Assembly (NCBI GenBank): GCA_001596135.1
Contig: CP014773.1
Location: 248,001 to 312,000 of the forward strand
Direction of reading: 5' to 3'
Source of the DNA: Mucilaginibacter sp. PAMC 26640
GTDB lineage: Bacteria > Bacteroidota > Bacteroidia > Sphingobacteriales > Sphingobacteriaceae
DNA length: 64,000 nt
Below the pieces are notes generated by a model, which did not search any database, was not told where the DNA came from, and was given only the letters and a program-made list of their open reading frames with translations. Position numbers and translations under genes: made by a program. Below, piece after piece: positions 9,036 to 21,536 of this stretch (position 1 is its first letter; each line of letters starts with the position of its first letter).

Positions 9036-9088
9036 CTATCTTACCATATTCAATATCAGCTAGTTAAATATATTTATTCTCCAAATTA

Positions 9089-9116
9089 TAGAAATTTTTC
9101 TAATTTTTATATTAGA
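9089..9116. promoter_or_regulatory. TAGAA/TTCTA palindrome array (site A) in a divergent intergenic region
   Basis: TAGAAA-TT-TTTCTA (9089-9102) is a perfect palindrome, and TCTAAT-N6-ATTAGA (9099-9116) overlaps it. Related arrays occur at 10569-10600, 17225-17255 and 27663-27677, in each case upstream of a gene of this block. Site A lies between the GT4 gene and the sigma-54 response-regulator gene and could serve both. I infer that the response regulator at 9209 binds it. On the plus side only a weak TTGTCAC-type -24 match (9146-9152) is present. Confidence 0.55.
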
Positions 9117-9208
9117 TGATAAATAAGTTCGGCTATTAGTTTAACTTGTCACAACTTTTACAAATTGTTCTCGTATAGCATTATAAACCTACCAGAATAG
9201 ATAGCGGC

Positions 9209-10555
9209 ATGAGTATTTACAACATATTTATAGTAGAAGACGATAAATGGTATGGAGAGATCCTGGAGTACCATTTTAGTTTAAACCCAGACTATAAAAT
9301 AACCCGCTTTGAAACCGGCAAGGCGCTGCTGGATAACTTATACCAGCAGCCGGATCTTATAACTATAGATTTCTCCTTACCAGATATGGCCGGTGATAAA
9401 CTTTATAAAAAAATCATCGAGATAAACGGAACGATACCCGTGATCGTAGTTAGTTCACAGCAGGATATTAAAGTAGCGGTTGATCTGTTAAAAATGGGGG
9501 TTCGGGATTATGTTGTAAAGGATGAAGCCACAAAGGAATTGCTGTGGAACAGTATCTCCCGAATTAGAGAAACCCAAACTTTAAAAAATGAGGTAATACA
9601 TTTAAAAGAAGAGCTTAGGCAAAAATTTTCATTTGAAAAAACGCTTATTGGTCAGAGTGACTCGCTAAAAAAAGTTTTTTCCATGATGGAAAAGGCCACC
9701 AAAACCAATATTAACGTATCCATTACAGGAGAAACTGGAACTGGAAAAGAGCTTGTGGCTAAAGCAATTCACTATAATAGCGATCGTAGGAAGGGTGCAT
9801 TTGTACCGGTCAATATGGCTGCAATACCAAAAGAGCTGATAGAAAGCGAATTATTTGGTTATGAGAAAGGCGCCTTTACCGGGGCGCTGGCACGCAAGAG
9901 CGGTAAGTTTGAAGACGCCAACGGTGGGACAATTTTTTTGGATGAGATAGCAGAACTCGAACTTAGTGTTCAAAGTAAATTGTTACGGGTTTTACAAGAA
10001 CGTGAAGTAGTGCGCGTTGGTGGGAACGAAAAAATAAAGCTGGATATACGCCTGATTACGGCAACTCATCAAAATTTAGCAGATAAAGTAAAAAACAATC
10101 TCTTCAGAGAAGATCTGTATTACAGATTAATGGGACTACCTATTGATTTACCAGCCTTGAGAGACCGTAATAACGATGTATTGATCCTGGCCAAACATTT
10201 TGTTGACGATTTTGCACGCCAAAATAAATTAGGCGCTATCTCGATAATGCCTAATGCAAAAGCCAAACTATTAAAATATAGCTATCCTGGTAATATACGC
10301 GAGTTAAAGGCTATTATAGAATTAGCGGTTGTAATGTGCGAAAACAATGAATTACAGGCGGACGATATCACTTTTAATTCAATAAAAAGGGAGAATGAGT
10401 TTTTATTTGAGCAAAAAACACTGAAAGCTTATACACGTGATATTATTAAATATTACCTGAAAAAAAACAACGACGATATAGCCGCCACTGCGCAAACTTT
10501 GGATATAGGTAAAAGCACAATTTACAAAATGATGCAGGATGGTGAATTAACATAA
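9209..10555 (+). CDS. Sigma-54-dependent response regulator (NtrC family)
   Basis: This 448-residue protein has three domains. The receiver (about 1-120) has the acidic pair VEDD, phospho-acceptor Asp54 in ITIDFSLPD and Lys in VVKDE. The AAA+ ATPase (about 145-380) has Walker A GETGTGKE, the sigma-54-contacting GAFTGA loop, Walker B GGTIFLDEIAEL and an arginine-finger region FREDLYYRL. A short Fis-type helix-turn-helix closes the protein (IAATAQTLDIGKSTIYKMM). It should activate sigma-54 promoters after phosphorylation, probably by the neighbouring hybrid kinases through the Hpt domain at 14.3 kb. The palindrome arrays around it, including one in its own upstream region, are its likely binding sites. 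Confidence 0.93.
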   Translation: MSIYNIFIVEDDKWYGEILEYHFSLNPDYKITRFETGKALLDNLYQQPDLITIDFSLPDMAGDKLYKKIIEINGTIPVIVVSSQQDIKVAVDLLKMGVRDYVVKDEATKELLWNSISRIRETQTLKNEVIHLKEELRQKFSFEKTLIGQSDSLKKVFSMMEKATKTNINVSITGETGTGKELVAKAIHYNSDRRKGAFVPVNMAAIPKELIESELFGYEKGAFTGALARKSGKFEDANGGTIFLDEIAELELSVQSKLLRVLQEREVVRVGGNEKIKLDIRLITATHQNLADKVKNNLFREDLYYRLMGLPIDLPALRDRNNDVLILAKHFVDDFARQNKLGAISIMPNAKAKLLKYSYPGNIRELKAIIELAVVMCENNELQADDITFNSIKRENEFLFEQKTLKAYTRDIIKYYLKKNNDDIAATAQTLDIGKSTIYKMMQDGELT

Positions 10556-10568
10556 GAAACTCAAAATT

Positions 10569-10600
10569 CCAGAAATTAGAATTTTTTCTAAAACTTAGAA
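10569..10600. promoter_or_regulatory. TAGAA/TTCTA palindrome array (site B)
   Basis: CCAGAA (10569-10574), TAGAA (10577-10581), TTCTA (10586-10590) and TAGAA (10596-10600) form overlapping inverted repeats, including TTCTA-N5-TAGAA. The first 17 or so bases match site C at 17.2 kb with a single difference. The array lies between the response-regulator stop and the PAS hybrid-kinase start, about 75 bases upstream of a TGGC element. It is probably an activator site for the kinase-FIST operon. Confidence 0.6.
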
Positions 10601-10663
10601 TAACTAAAGTTATTAATTTATGCAAATAATTACAGATCAAGCATTTATGCATTAATTTATATT

Positions 10664-10685
10664 TGGCTTGATTTTTTACTATTAG
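10664..10685 (+). promoter_or_regulatory. Possible sigma-54 promoter for the hybrid-kinase/FIST operon
   Basis: TGGCTTG (10664-10670) could be the -24 element. The -12 region (TTTAC, 10675-10679) departs from TTGC. CTATTAG follows at 10679-10685 and also occurs just after the TGGCACG element at 17.3 kb. The position relative to site B (about 75 bases downstream) matches the other three promoters. The match is weak on its own. Confidence 0.35.
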
Positions 10686-10714
10686 ATTTCTGTTTTATTA
10701 AAAACTGAAATCTA

Positions 10715-14512
<3,798 letters not shown>

Positions 14513-14529
14513 CAAAAACAAAGCAGAAA

Positions 14530-15684
14530 ATGAAAGTGGCTCAAAAGCTGTACAACAATGGGGCGTTTGTAAAAAGTGCCGGAGACGAACCTACAGGTAA
14601 CGGAAATTTACTTGTTTTAGGGTTTGGTAGTAAAGGTGTTCTTATTAACGACAACATCTACGATACCTTAAAAAAAGAGTACCCTGATGGCGATATTGTT
14701 ATTTGTTCCACCTCAGGCGAGATATATGACGATGCGGTGTATGACGATACCGTATCTGTTGTAGCAATGGAATTTGAAAACACTAAAGTAAGAACGCTGC
14801 AGCTAAACATTAAAAACTACCGCGATAGTTATGATGCCGGGAAAGCGCTTTTTGCCAGGCTGAATGATTTTGATATCACCTATTTATTATTAATATCAGA
14901 CGGGGGGCTGGTTAATGGCAGCCAACTGGTTAAGGGTATAGAAGACCTAAATATTAATAAGATACCCGTTACAGGTGGCATGGCTGGCGATGCAGATAAT
15001 TTCGACTTTACAGTTGTAGGGTTAAATGGTAGGCCGGAAGAAGGTAACATCGTTGGCATAGCATTTTATGGTAAAAATTTAAAGATTGGGCATAGTTCTT
15101 TTGGCGGCTGGGAAATATTTGGCCCCGAAAAACGGGTTACAAAATCATCTGCCAACAGATTATTCGAAATTGATAATAAAAGTGCCCTGGAGCTCTATAA
15201 ACAATACCTTGGCCAATACGCCAAAGATCTGCCGGGCTCCGCCTTACTATTTCCCCTCTACGTAAGGTTTGATGGTACTGACAGCAGTGTAGTGCGTACC
15301 ATACTCTCCATAGATAGCCACGAGCAGAGCATGGTTTTCGCGGGGGATATTCCGGAAGGGTCATACGTGCGCTTTATGAAAGCCAACTTTGATAAACTTA
15401 TCGACGCGGCAACTTTTGCGGCGGTAAATGTTATCACACAGTTTCAGCAAATAGATGCGGCTAAACCCCAATTTGCCCTACTAATAAGCTGCGTAGGCAG
15501 GAAACTTATCCTGGGCAAGCGTATAGACGAAGAAGTGGAGGCGATAAAAGAGATATTGGGCAGCGATACAATTTTGAGTGGCTTTTATTCTTACGGCGAA
15601 ATATCACCACTAAACGCAAATGCACAATGCGAGCTGCATAACCAAACCATGACGATTACAACTTTTACCGAACAGACAAATTGA
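14530..15684 (+). CDS. FIST-domain signal-sensing protein
   Basis: This 384-residue soluble protein matches the FIST (F-box and intracellular signal transduction) family. The FIST_N part contains YPDGDIVICSTSGEIYDD, VSVVAMEF and TGGMAGDADNFD. The FIST_C part contains FALLISCVGRKLILG and ends near GFYSYGEISP. FIST domains are thought to bind small ligands, perhaps amino acids, and are usually coupled to kinases or chemotaxis proteins. Here a hybrid kinase starts one base after its stop codon, so the two are almost certainly co-translated and work together. The protein has no catalytic motifs. Confidence 0.9.
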   Translation: MKVAQKLYNNGAFVKSAGDEPTGNGNLLVLGFGSKGVLINDNIYDTLKKEYPDGDIVICSTSGEIYDDAVYDDTVSVVAMEFENTKVRTLQLNIKNYRDSYDAGKALFARLNDFDITYLLLISDGGLVNGSQLVKGIEDLNINKIPVTGGMAGDADNFDFTVVGLNGRPEEGNIVGIAFYGKNLKIGHSSFGGWEIFGPEKRVTKSSANRLFEIDNKSALELYKQYLGQYAKDLPGSALLFPLYVRFDGTDSSVVRTILSIDSHEQSMVFAGDIPEGSYVRFMKANFDKLIDAATFAAVNVITQFQQIDAAKPQFALLISCVGRKLILGKRIDEEVEAIKEILGSDTILSGFYSYGEISPLNANAQCELHNQTMTITTFTEQTN

Positions 15685-15685
15685 G

Positions 15686-17185
15686 ATGGCAATTCATAAA
15701 CTTTTAACCAGACAACTTAATAAATACTCAAATAATGACTTGGGAGCTAACCCTGATTTTTTGCGTTTTACAGAAGCGGTTAATGAGTCCTATAAAGCTT
15801 TCGACAGAGACAAAGAACTATCTGACCATGCTTTTCAAATAAGTGAACAGGAATTTGCAGAAATAAATAATCGGCTAAAAGAAGAAGCAGCCTTGAAGCA
15901 GCTGCTGATTCAAAAATTAAAGACCACTTTAAATCATATTAAGGCTGAAAATAACGCATTGGTAAGCGAAAATGATGACGATGTTTTGGAGATTTTGGAC
16001 CTGCTGAATGATGAGATAACGAAAAGGAAGGAAACCGAACAGCAACTATTGCTGGCGAAGGAACAATCGGAAAAGGCCAGTCTGGCTAAATCTGAATTTT
16101 TGTCGATCATGAGCCACGAAATACGTACACCTTTAAATGCCGTATTGGGGATGGGCCACTTGTTGTTAAAAAACCAGCCGAGGCCGGATCAGGTCGACAA
16201 CCTTAAAACGCTAAAAACCTCCGCCGATAACTTGTTGGTGCTGATCAATGACATTCTTGATTTTAACAAAATAGAGGCCGGTAAGTTAGATTTGGAAGAA
16301 GCGCCATTTAACATTGAAAAATTGGTAACCGATATTGTAGATGCCAATAAAAATGCAGCTGCAGAGCGGGAGACAGAAATAATATTTACGATTGATAAAA
16401 ATGCTCCACGCACTTTTATTGGCGATGTGCTGAGGCTTGGCCAGGTGTTAAATAATTTGGTTTCTAATGCGGTTAAATTCACGTCAAAAGGAAAGATTAC
16501 GATAAACGTTGATTTGTGTGAAGTAACAGAATTAACTGCGCTGATACGATTTTCTGTAACAGACACCGGCGTTGGCATAGCAAAAGATAAGCTACAGGAA
16601 ATATTTAAGCCCTTTACGCAAGCCTCAACATCAATTACAAGGCAATATGGCGGCACGGGCCTTGGATTAGCAATTACCAGGCGCATTCTTAACTTATTGC
16701 AATCAGAAATTTATGTTATTTCAGCATTTGGCGAAGGTTCAACTTTCTACTTCACGATTGAACTTGAAAAGAATAATGATAACGCCACCGCTAACCTGGC
16801 GCAAACCCCCATCGCATACGACCTCAACTGCAAAAGCATATTATTGGTAGAGGATACGCTGTTTAATGTGCTATATGCTACCCAGCTTTTAGAAGGATGG
16901 AACACTCATGTTGAAATTGCTGATAATGGCGCCATAGCGGTAGAGATGGTTAAAAACAAAGCTTATGATATGATTTTGATGGACTTACAGATGCCTGTAT
17001 TGGATGGCTATGCGGCAACATTACAGATAAGAGAATTTGATCATACCACACCCATTATTGCACTGACGGCTTCTGCAACAAGCAATGTGAGGGAAAAGGT
17101 GATGACTGTGGGGATGCAGGACTATATAACCAAACCTTTTAATCCGGATGATTTCTTTCTGAAATTGAAAAAGTATTTAATCTGA
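15686..17185 (+). CDS. Hybrid histidine kinase (coiled coil-HisKA-HATPase-REC)
   Basis: This is a 499-residue cytosolic kinase. An N-terminal helical and coiled-coil region (1-130) has no recognisable sensor domain, which fits the use of the adjacent FIST protein as its sensor. HisKA has His144 (SIMSHEIRTPLN). The ATPase has NNLVSNAVKF, DTGVGIA and GGTGLGLAI, and the C-terminal receiver has Asp433 (MILMDLQMPVLDGY). It lacks an Hpt domain, so phosphate probably travels through the Hpt of the PAS hybrid kinase in the same operon to the sigma-54 regulator. The start is one base after the FIST stop. Confidence 0.92.
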   Translation: MAIHKLLTRQLNKYSNNDLGANPDFLRFTEAVNESYKAFDRDKELSDHAFQISEQEFAEINNRLKEEAALKQLLIQKLKTTLNHIKAENNALVSENDDDVLEILDLLNDEITKRKETEQQLLLAKEQSEKASLAKSEFLSIMSHEIRTPLNAVLGMGHLLLKNQPRPDQVDNLKTLKTSADNLLVLINDILDFNKIEAGKLDLEEAPFNIEKLVTDIVDANKNAAAERETEIIFTIDKNAPRTFIGDVLRLGQVLNNLVSNAVKFTSKGKITINVDLCEVTELTALIRFSVTDTGVGIAKDKLQEIFKPFTQASTSITRQYGGTGLGLAITRRILNLLQSEIYVISAFGEGSTFYFTIELEKNNDNATANLAQTPIAYDLNCKSILLVEDTLFNVLYATQLLEGWNTHVEIADNGAIAVEMVKNKAYDMILMDLQMPVLDGYAATLQIREFDHTTPIIALTASATSNVREKVMTVGMQDYITKPFNPDDFFLKLKKYLI

Positions 17186-17224
17186 GGGAGTCCATAAGCT
17201 ATCGCAATAATTAATTACAAAATT

Positions 17225-17255
17225 CCAGAAACTAGAATATTTCTATAAAATAGAA
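17225..17255. promoter_or_regulatory. TAGAA/TTCTA palindrome array (site C) upstream of the exopolysaccharide operon
   Basis: CCAGAA (17225-17230), TAGAA (17233-17237), TTCTA (17241-17245) and TAGAA (17251-17255) reproduce the order of site B, again with TTCTA-N5-TAGAA. The array lies about 77 bases upstream of a TGGCACG element and 115 bases before the TolC-like gene. It is a probable enhancer site for the sigma-54 regulator. Confidence 0.6.
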
Positions 17256-17319
17256 AGAACAAAAAGGAAATTAAGATATAAGATGCTAACTATCAGAATT
17301 TTATATCAAAAATGCAGGC

Positions 17320-17335
17320 TGGCACGCTTTTAACT
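17320..17335 (+). promoter_or_regulatory. Sigma-54-like promoter for the exopolysaccharide operon
   Basis: TGGCACG (17320-17326) is a perfect -24 element. After four bases TAACT stands where TTGCW is expected, so the -12 box is degenerate (GG-N10-AC). The ATG of the first gene is about 35 bases downstream. Combined with site C and the GAFTGA-bearing regulator nearby, this supports sigma-54 control. Confidence 0.5.
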
Positions 17336-17368
17336 ATTAGTAATAAAGGTTAATACTTATTAAACAGA

Positions 17369-18142
17369 ATGTTTACATACCAGGCTAAAATATTGCAATT
17401 GTTAATGTGCGCATTAATGCTAACTACTATACAGTACAGCAATGCACAAAACAAACCTGCGCCAAATACACCCGAAACCATAACGCTGGATGTACAAAAA
17501 GATTTACAGGCGCAATTGATCTCTTTGGATAGCATTATCGATATAGCCATTTTACATTCTCCTTCCGTAAAATTCCAGGCAGATTTGGTAGATGCAGCCA
17601 AGTCTCAATTAGACTTTAGTAAGCGGGTATGGACCAACAACATTGTTGGTTTCGTGAATTATTCATCCGGAAATCAAAGTATCGTTACATCTGACAGCCA
17701 AAACACCGGTAGCCTTGCGGCGTCAAACATTACAAATGGTTACCGCGTGGGGGTCCAAATAAATTTGCCGCTTTATGAATTTGTCGGGCGGAAATCGAGA
17801 GTCAATCTTTACAAATATCAGCTGAATTCTACCGTAAATAAAAAAGACGAAACGATACAGGAACTGAGAAAAAACTTGATACAACTTTATTATTCCATGT
17901 TGTATTACAACAATCTTTTAAATATCCGTAGTGAAGCCAAGCAATCGGCAATAAACCAGTTAGGTATTGCGCAAAAGCAGTTTAAAGATGGGATTATCGA
18001 CATTGTAGAACTCTCGCGTCTCAAATCTTTTGAAGTGAACGCACGGGCAGACTATGAAGAAGCTAAACGTGAATTTTCTATCAGTTACTATCAAGTTGAG
18101 GCCCTTGTAGGTGTACCATTTCAACAAATAATGCGGAAATAA
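17369..18142 (+). CDS. Half-size TolC-family outer-membrane protein
   Basis: This 257-residue exported protein has a signal peptide of about 26 residues (cleavage after SNA). It contains TolC/OEP features: a periplasmic entrance helix (LDSIIDIAILHSPSVKFQAD), a strand segment rich in Ser/Asn/Gly, then YRVGVQINLPLYEF and a long return helix (QFKDGIIDIVELSRLK). Typical TolC proteins have about 430 or more residues with two such repeats; this one has roughly one. It may assemble as a larger oligomer or pair with another subunit. It opens the polysaccharide operon and overlaps the Wzz-like gene by one base (TAATG), so it probably provides the outer-membrane exit. Confidence 0.75.
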   Translation: MFTYQAKILQLLMCALMLTTIQYSNAQNKPAPNTPETITLDVQKDLQAQLISLDSIIDIAILHSPSVKFQADLVDAAKSQLDFSKRVWTNNIVGFVNYSSGNQSIVTSDSQNTGSLAASNITNGYRVGVQINLPLYEFVGRKSRVNLYKYQLNSTVNKKDETIQELRKNLIQLYYSMLYYNNLLNIRSEAKQSAINQLGIAQKQFKDGIIDIVELSRLKSFEVNARADYEEAKREFSISYYQVEALVGVPFQQIMRK

Positions 18143-20322
18143 TGAGTTTGATACATTACATAAAGTTATTATTGCAGAATTTGAAGTGGCTGGTTCTGGT
18201 CCCGGTGATTTGTGCAATAACCGTGTTTTTACTTACCCGACATGCAAAAAAACAGTACACCAGCACAACCACACTTTACACTGGCGTTGCAAGCGGATAT
18301 TCGATAACCAGTACGGAGGATGACCGGCTGGATTACTTTGCAGTAAACAATGCCTTTGATAATTTACTCGCTTCGGCAAAATCACGAGAAACGGTAGCAG
18401 AAGTAGCTTTGCATTTATTGTCGGAGGATCTTAGTTTAACGAAGTCCAATCCCAAAATACTCAGCGCAGAAGGTTTCGAAAGCTTGAGAATCATGGCCGG
18501 AAAGGAGCTTTTAGAAAAATGCCGGAAACTCAAAACTCCCGAAGCTATCTTCACCTATATCAGCCAGGTATACCTATCGCAGCCCGGCAATATTATTTCA
18601 GAAATTTTAAACCAGCCGGGCTCCTATTACAATATTGACGACCTAAAATCTAACCTCATTGTTACGCGTATCAACACGAGTGATATAATCCAGATAGTTT
18701 ATAACTGTACGGACCCTGCAGTTTGCGTGCGTACTTTACAAATACATACCAAAATATTTGTTGCCAATTACCGGCGCTTAAAAACCGATCAGACAAACAG
18801 TGCCGTACAGTATTTTGAAGCGCAGTTAGCAGCAATAAAAGCCAAATTACAGCGCTCTGAAGATTCGCTGAAATTGTTTGGGCAACAAAACCGAATTATT
18901 AACTATTATGAACAAACCCGCTATATATCAGAATCGAAAGAACAACTGGACAAAGAGATATACGGCCAAAAAATGGCTCAGAATGGCAGCAAAGACGCCC
19001 TGGCACTTGTAGAAAAAAAACTTAACTCCCGCGACAAGCAAATTAAAAACAGTACAACGATTATCAATTTGCGGCAACACCTGAGCGATGTAAACGCAGC
19101 GCTGGAGAGAGCCAAAATTTTTAATAACAGTGCTAAAATAGATGAGTTTTCGGCCAGGTCCCGCAATCTAGAAGACTCCATCAAATCTGCATCAACCGAA
19201 TACAATAACCTTAATTACACTTTAGAAACTGTTCCCCGGACTAATTTAATGCAAGAATGGGTAGATAATGCGGTAAGTAGTGGCAAAGCCGAAGCCGGCC
19301 TGAAAGTACTGAATAATCAGCGGCAAGAGTATTTGAAAAACTTTGATGAGTTTGCCCCGCTGGGTTCAAAACTTAAGCGGCTGGAGCGGCAAATAGACAT
19401 TAATGAAAAGGAGTTCCTATCCATATTGCATGGTTTGGAACTGGCCAAACTACGGCAAAGCAATTTGGCACTCAACGCAAATATTGCCATTCAGGATAAA
19501 CCTTTTTTCCCGTTAAAGGCTCAGCCATCTACGCGCAACTTGCTGATTATTGTTTCTTTTATTGTTGGCGTTATCATGGTTATTTCGACAGTGGTAGGGC
19601 GCGAATTGATGGATTCATCTATTCGGACCCCTGCACGTGCAAAAAAACAGCTTAGTTTACCACTTGCCGGCATATTGATTGCTAATAAAAACAGCAATGC
19701 TCCATCTTATTTAGAACGTCTCCAAAATATGCTCGCAGAGCAATTTATAAGCACCATACTTCCGAATTTAAACTCCACCATTGAAAACGGGAACACAGCG
19801 CAGTTAACTTTCCTAACTACCAAAGCAAATATCTACGCTAAGCACATTATTGCGTTGATGCAGAATACGCTGGCTTCGTTATTCAACAGCATATTTTGGG
19901 TAGTTCCAAGCGAGTATGATTCTATTTTTAATAATGCGCTACCTGCAAAAAACTATTCGGTGTACACCCCTGTGGTTGCCAACCTAAATCATAAAACCCC
20001 GGGCGAATTAATTAACAAGAACCTGGATGCGTACAAGCTTGTTATTTATTTAGCTCCAAATCTCAGCCAGCATAGTTTATCGGCTGCTATCGCTAAAGCC
20101 GCGGCTGTGAGTGTTTTAGTAGTGGATGCTAACGATACCTGGTTGCCCCCCGATAAGGAAGTGGTAGGCAAAATTAAAGAAACGCTTCCTGCTGGGTCAC
20201 TCTACAGCTTATTAATCAATGCCGATGAAAACAACCTCGCTGGCATAATAGGCGAAATCCCTAAGGAACGAAGCTGGTTCCGGAAAAAAGTGAAGAAGGT
20301 TATAACGCTAAATTTACGATAA
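18142..20322 (+). CDS. Wzz/Wzc-like polysaccharide co-polymerase with degenerate kinase domain
   Basis: This is a 726-residue inner-membrane protein. One membrane helix lies near residues 14-30 and another near 466-486 (LLIIVSFIVGVIMVIS), with a long periplasmic coiled-coil region between them. This is the PCP architecture that sets chain length. The cytosolic tail (about 490-726) has the size of a BY-kinase domain, but I find no Walker A GxxxxGK[ST], no Walker B Asp pair and no Tyr-rich tail, so it should be inactive as a kinase. It overlaps both neighbours by one base. A Wzc relative that lost ATP binding is the best reading. Confidence 0.8.
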   Translation: MSLIHYIKLLLQNLKWLVLVPVICAITVFLLTRHAKKQYTSTTTLYTGVASGYSITSTEDDRLDYFAVNNAFDNLLASAKSRETVAEVALHLLSEDLSLTKSNPKILSAEGFESLRIMAGKELLEKCRKLKTPEAIFTYISQVYLSQPGNIISEILNQPGSYYNIDDLKSNLIVTRINTSDIIQIVYNCTDPAVCVRTLQIHTKIFVANYRRLKTDQTNSAVQYFEAQLAAIKAKLQRSEDSLKLFGQQNRIINYYEQTRYISESKEQLDKEIYGQKMAQNGSKDALALVEKKLNSRDKQIKNSTTIINLRQHLSDVNAALERAKIFNNSAKIDEFSARSRNLEDSIKSASTEYNNLNYTLETVPRTNLMQEWVDNAVSSGKAEAGLKVLNNQRQEYLKNFDEFAPLGSKLKRLERQIDINEKEFLSILHGLELAKLRQSNLALNANIAIQDKPFFPLKAQPSTRNLLIIVSFIVGVIMVISTVVGRELMDSSIRTPARAKKQLSLPLAGILIANKNSNAPSYLERLQNMLAEQFISTILPNLNSTIENGNTAQLTFLTTKANIYAKHIIALMQNTLASLFNSIFWVVPSEYDSIFNNALPAKNYSVYTPVVANLNHKTPGELINKNLDAYKLVIYLAPNLSQHSLSAAIAKAAAVSVLVVDANDTWLPPDKEVVGKIKETLPAGSLYSLLINADENNLAGIIGEIPKERSWFRKKVKKVITLNLR

Positions 20323-21536
20323 TGCAAAAGCGCAGCATTAACCATATTGTGTGCCTTGCATTACCGGCATGGGAGGCGGAATATTTACGTTCTACCGTAG
20401 AACTTATGACATGCCTTGCAAAAACGAATTTGGTGTTATATGTTGACTATCCTTATACCATTTCGGATTTTATAAAAGGCCTGCTTGGGAAAAAGAAATT
20501 TGAGTGGAAACGATTATTGGGGATACGACAGCGGTTACAGAAAGTGTTCGGAGATACACAAACCGGGCTATACGTTCTCTCGTTGCCGCCGGTGTTTCCG
20601 TCGTTTAATATTGGTTACTATCCGCTATTCAAAGTAGCTAATAAAATTAATGCGGTGCTAACCGGGTGGTTTATCAACCGTGCGATAGAAAAGCTTAAGA
20701 TGGCCAATATCGTAGAGTTCAACGCTTCCCAAACATTTTTAGGTAACTACTGGAAAATTAAAGGCGTAGATTTCAAGGTGCTTTATACATATGATGAGTT
20801 TACAGACGTGCCCTATTTCCGAGGTTTTGCACGTACCGAGGAGCTTAATTATACAACAAAATCAAATTTGATAGTTGTAACATCAAACGAGTTAAAAATT
20901 CGCAAGCAATACAAGAATATTCCAATTGAGATTGTAAATAATGGTGTCCATTTCGCTGATTTTAACAGACATGCCAACTATCGCCTTGCTGAACATAGAC
21001 ATTTGAAAATAGTAGGTTATACAGGCTCTATCGATGACAGGTTAGATGTAAACCTGTTAGACGCCGTAATACAGGCAATGCAAAATGTAAACTTTGTTTT
21101 TATTGGTAAAGTGTTTGAGCCGGCAATTGTACACCGCTTAGGGCAACACAGCAACGTTCTTTTTCTGCCGGCCGTGCCCGCTAAGGAAATCCCAATAGTG
21201 TTAAGCAGTATGGACGCAGGTATGATACCTTACGTGTGCAATAAGCTCACCGCTGCCATTTACCCGTTAAAAGCAAACGAATACCTGGCTGTAGGGCTAC
21301 CCGTTGTTATGACTCCGTTTGCATCTATTGGTGAGGCTGATGAGGTGGTTTATGTAGCTAACAACGCTATTCTTTTTGAACGACAATTAGCTTTAGCATT
21401 GATTGATACAGAGGAGAAACAGGTAAAAAAAAGGATTGAAGTTGCGCAAAAAGCTGACTGGAGCGCTCGAGCATACCAGTTGCAGGATTATATTGAGTTA
21501 CACAGGGCTGCCTATCACCAAAACCAACTGTCATGA
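20322..21536 (+). CDS. Glycosyltransferase (GT-B fold, GT4-like)
   Basis: This 404-residue cytosolic enzyme has GT-B signs: IVVTSNELKIRKQY, EIVNNGVHFADF (the NGV motif after the linker), KIVGYTGSIDDRLDV at the start of the second domain, MDAGMIPYVCN and YPLKANEYLAVGLPVVMTPF as the donor-binding loop. The typical E-x7-E is altered. It shares an overlapping start with the Wzz-like gene and a 4-base ATGA overlap with the flippase gene. It should add a sugar to the lipid-linked repeat unit. Sugar specificity cannot be read from sequence. Confidence 0.82.
   Translation: MQKRSINHIVCLALPAWEAEYLRSTVELMTCLAKTNLVLYVDYPYTISDFIKGLLGKKKFEWKRLLGIRQRLQKVFGDTQTGLYVLSLPPVFPSFNIGYYPLFKVANKINAVLTGWFINRAIEKLKMANIVEFNASQTFLGNYWKIKGVDFKVLYTYDEFTDVPYFRGFARTEELNYTTKSNLIVVTSNELKIRKQYKNIPIEIVNNGVHFADFNRHANYRLAEHRHLKIVGYTGSIDDRLDVNLLDAVIQAMQNVNFVFIGKVFEPAIVHRLGQHSNVLFLPAVPAKEIPIVLSSMDAGMIPYVCNKLTAAIYPLKANEYLAVGLPVVMTPFASIGEADEVVYVANNAILFERQLALALIDTEEKQVKKRIEVAQKADWSARAYQLQDYIELHRAAYHQNQLS

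Noticed and set aside
9146..9165. Sigma-54 promoter for the response-regulator gene itself (TTGTCACAACTTTTACA)
   Set aside because: Both -24 and -12 elements deviate from the consensus, so I did not list it as a feature.
16189..16686. 165-codon minus-strand ORF within the hybrid kinase
   Set aside because: It lies antisense to clear HisKA/HATPase motifs and is Ser/Val-rich shadow sequence.
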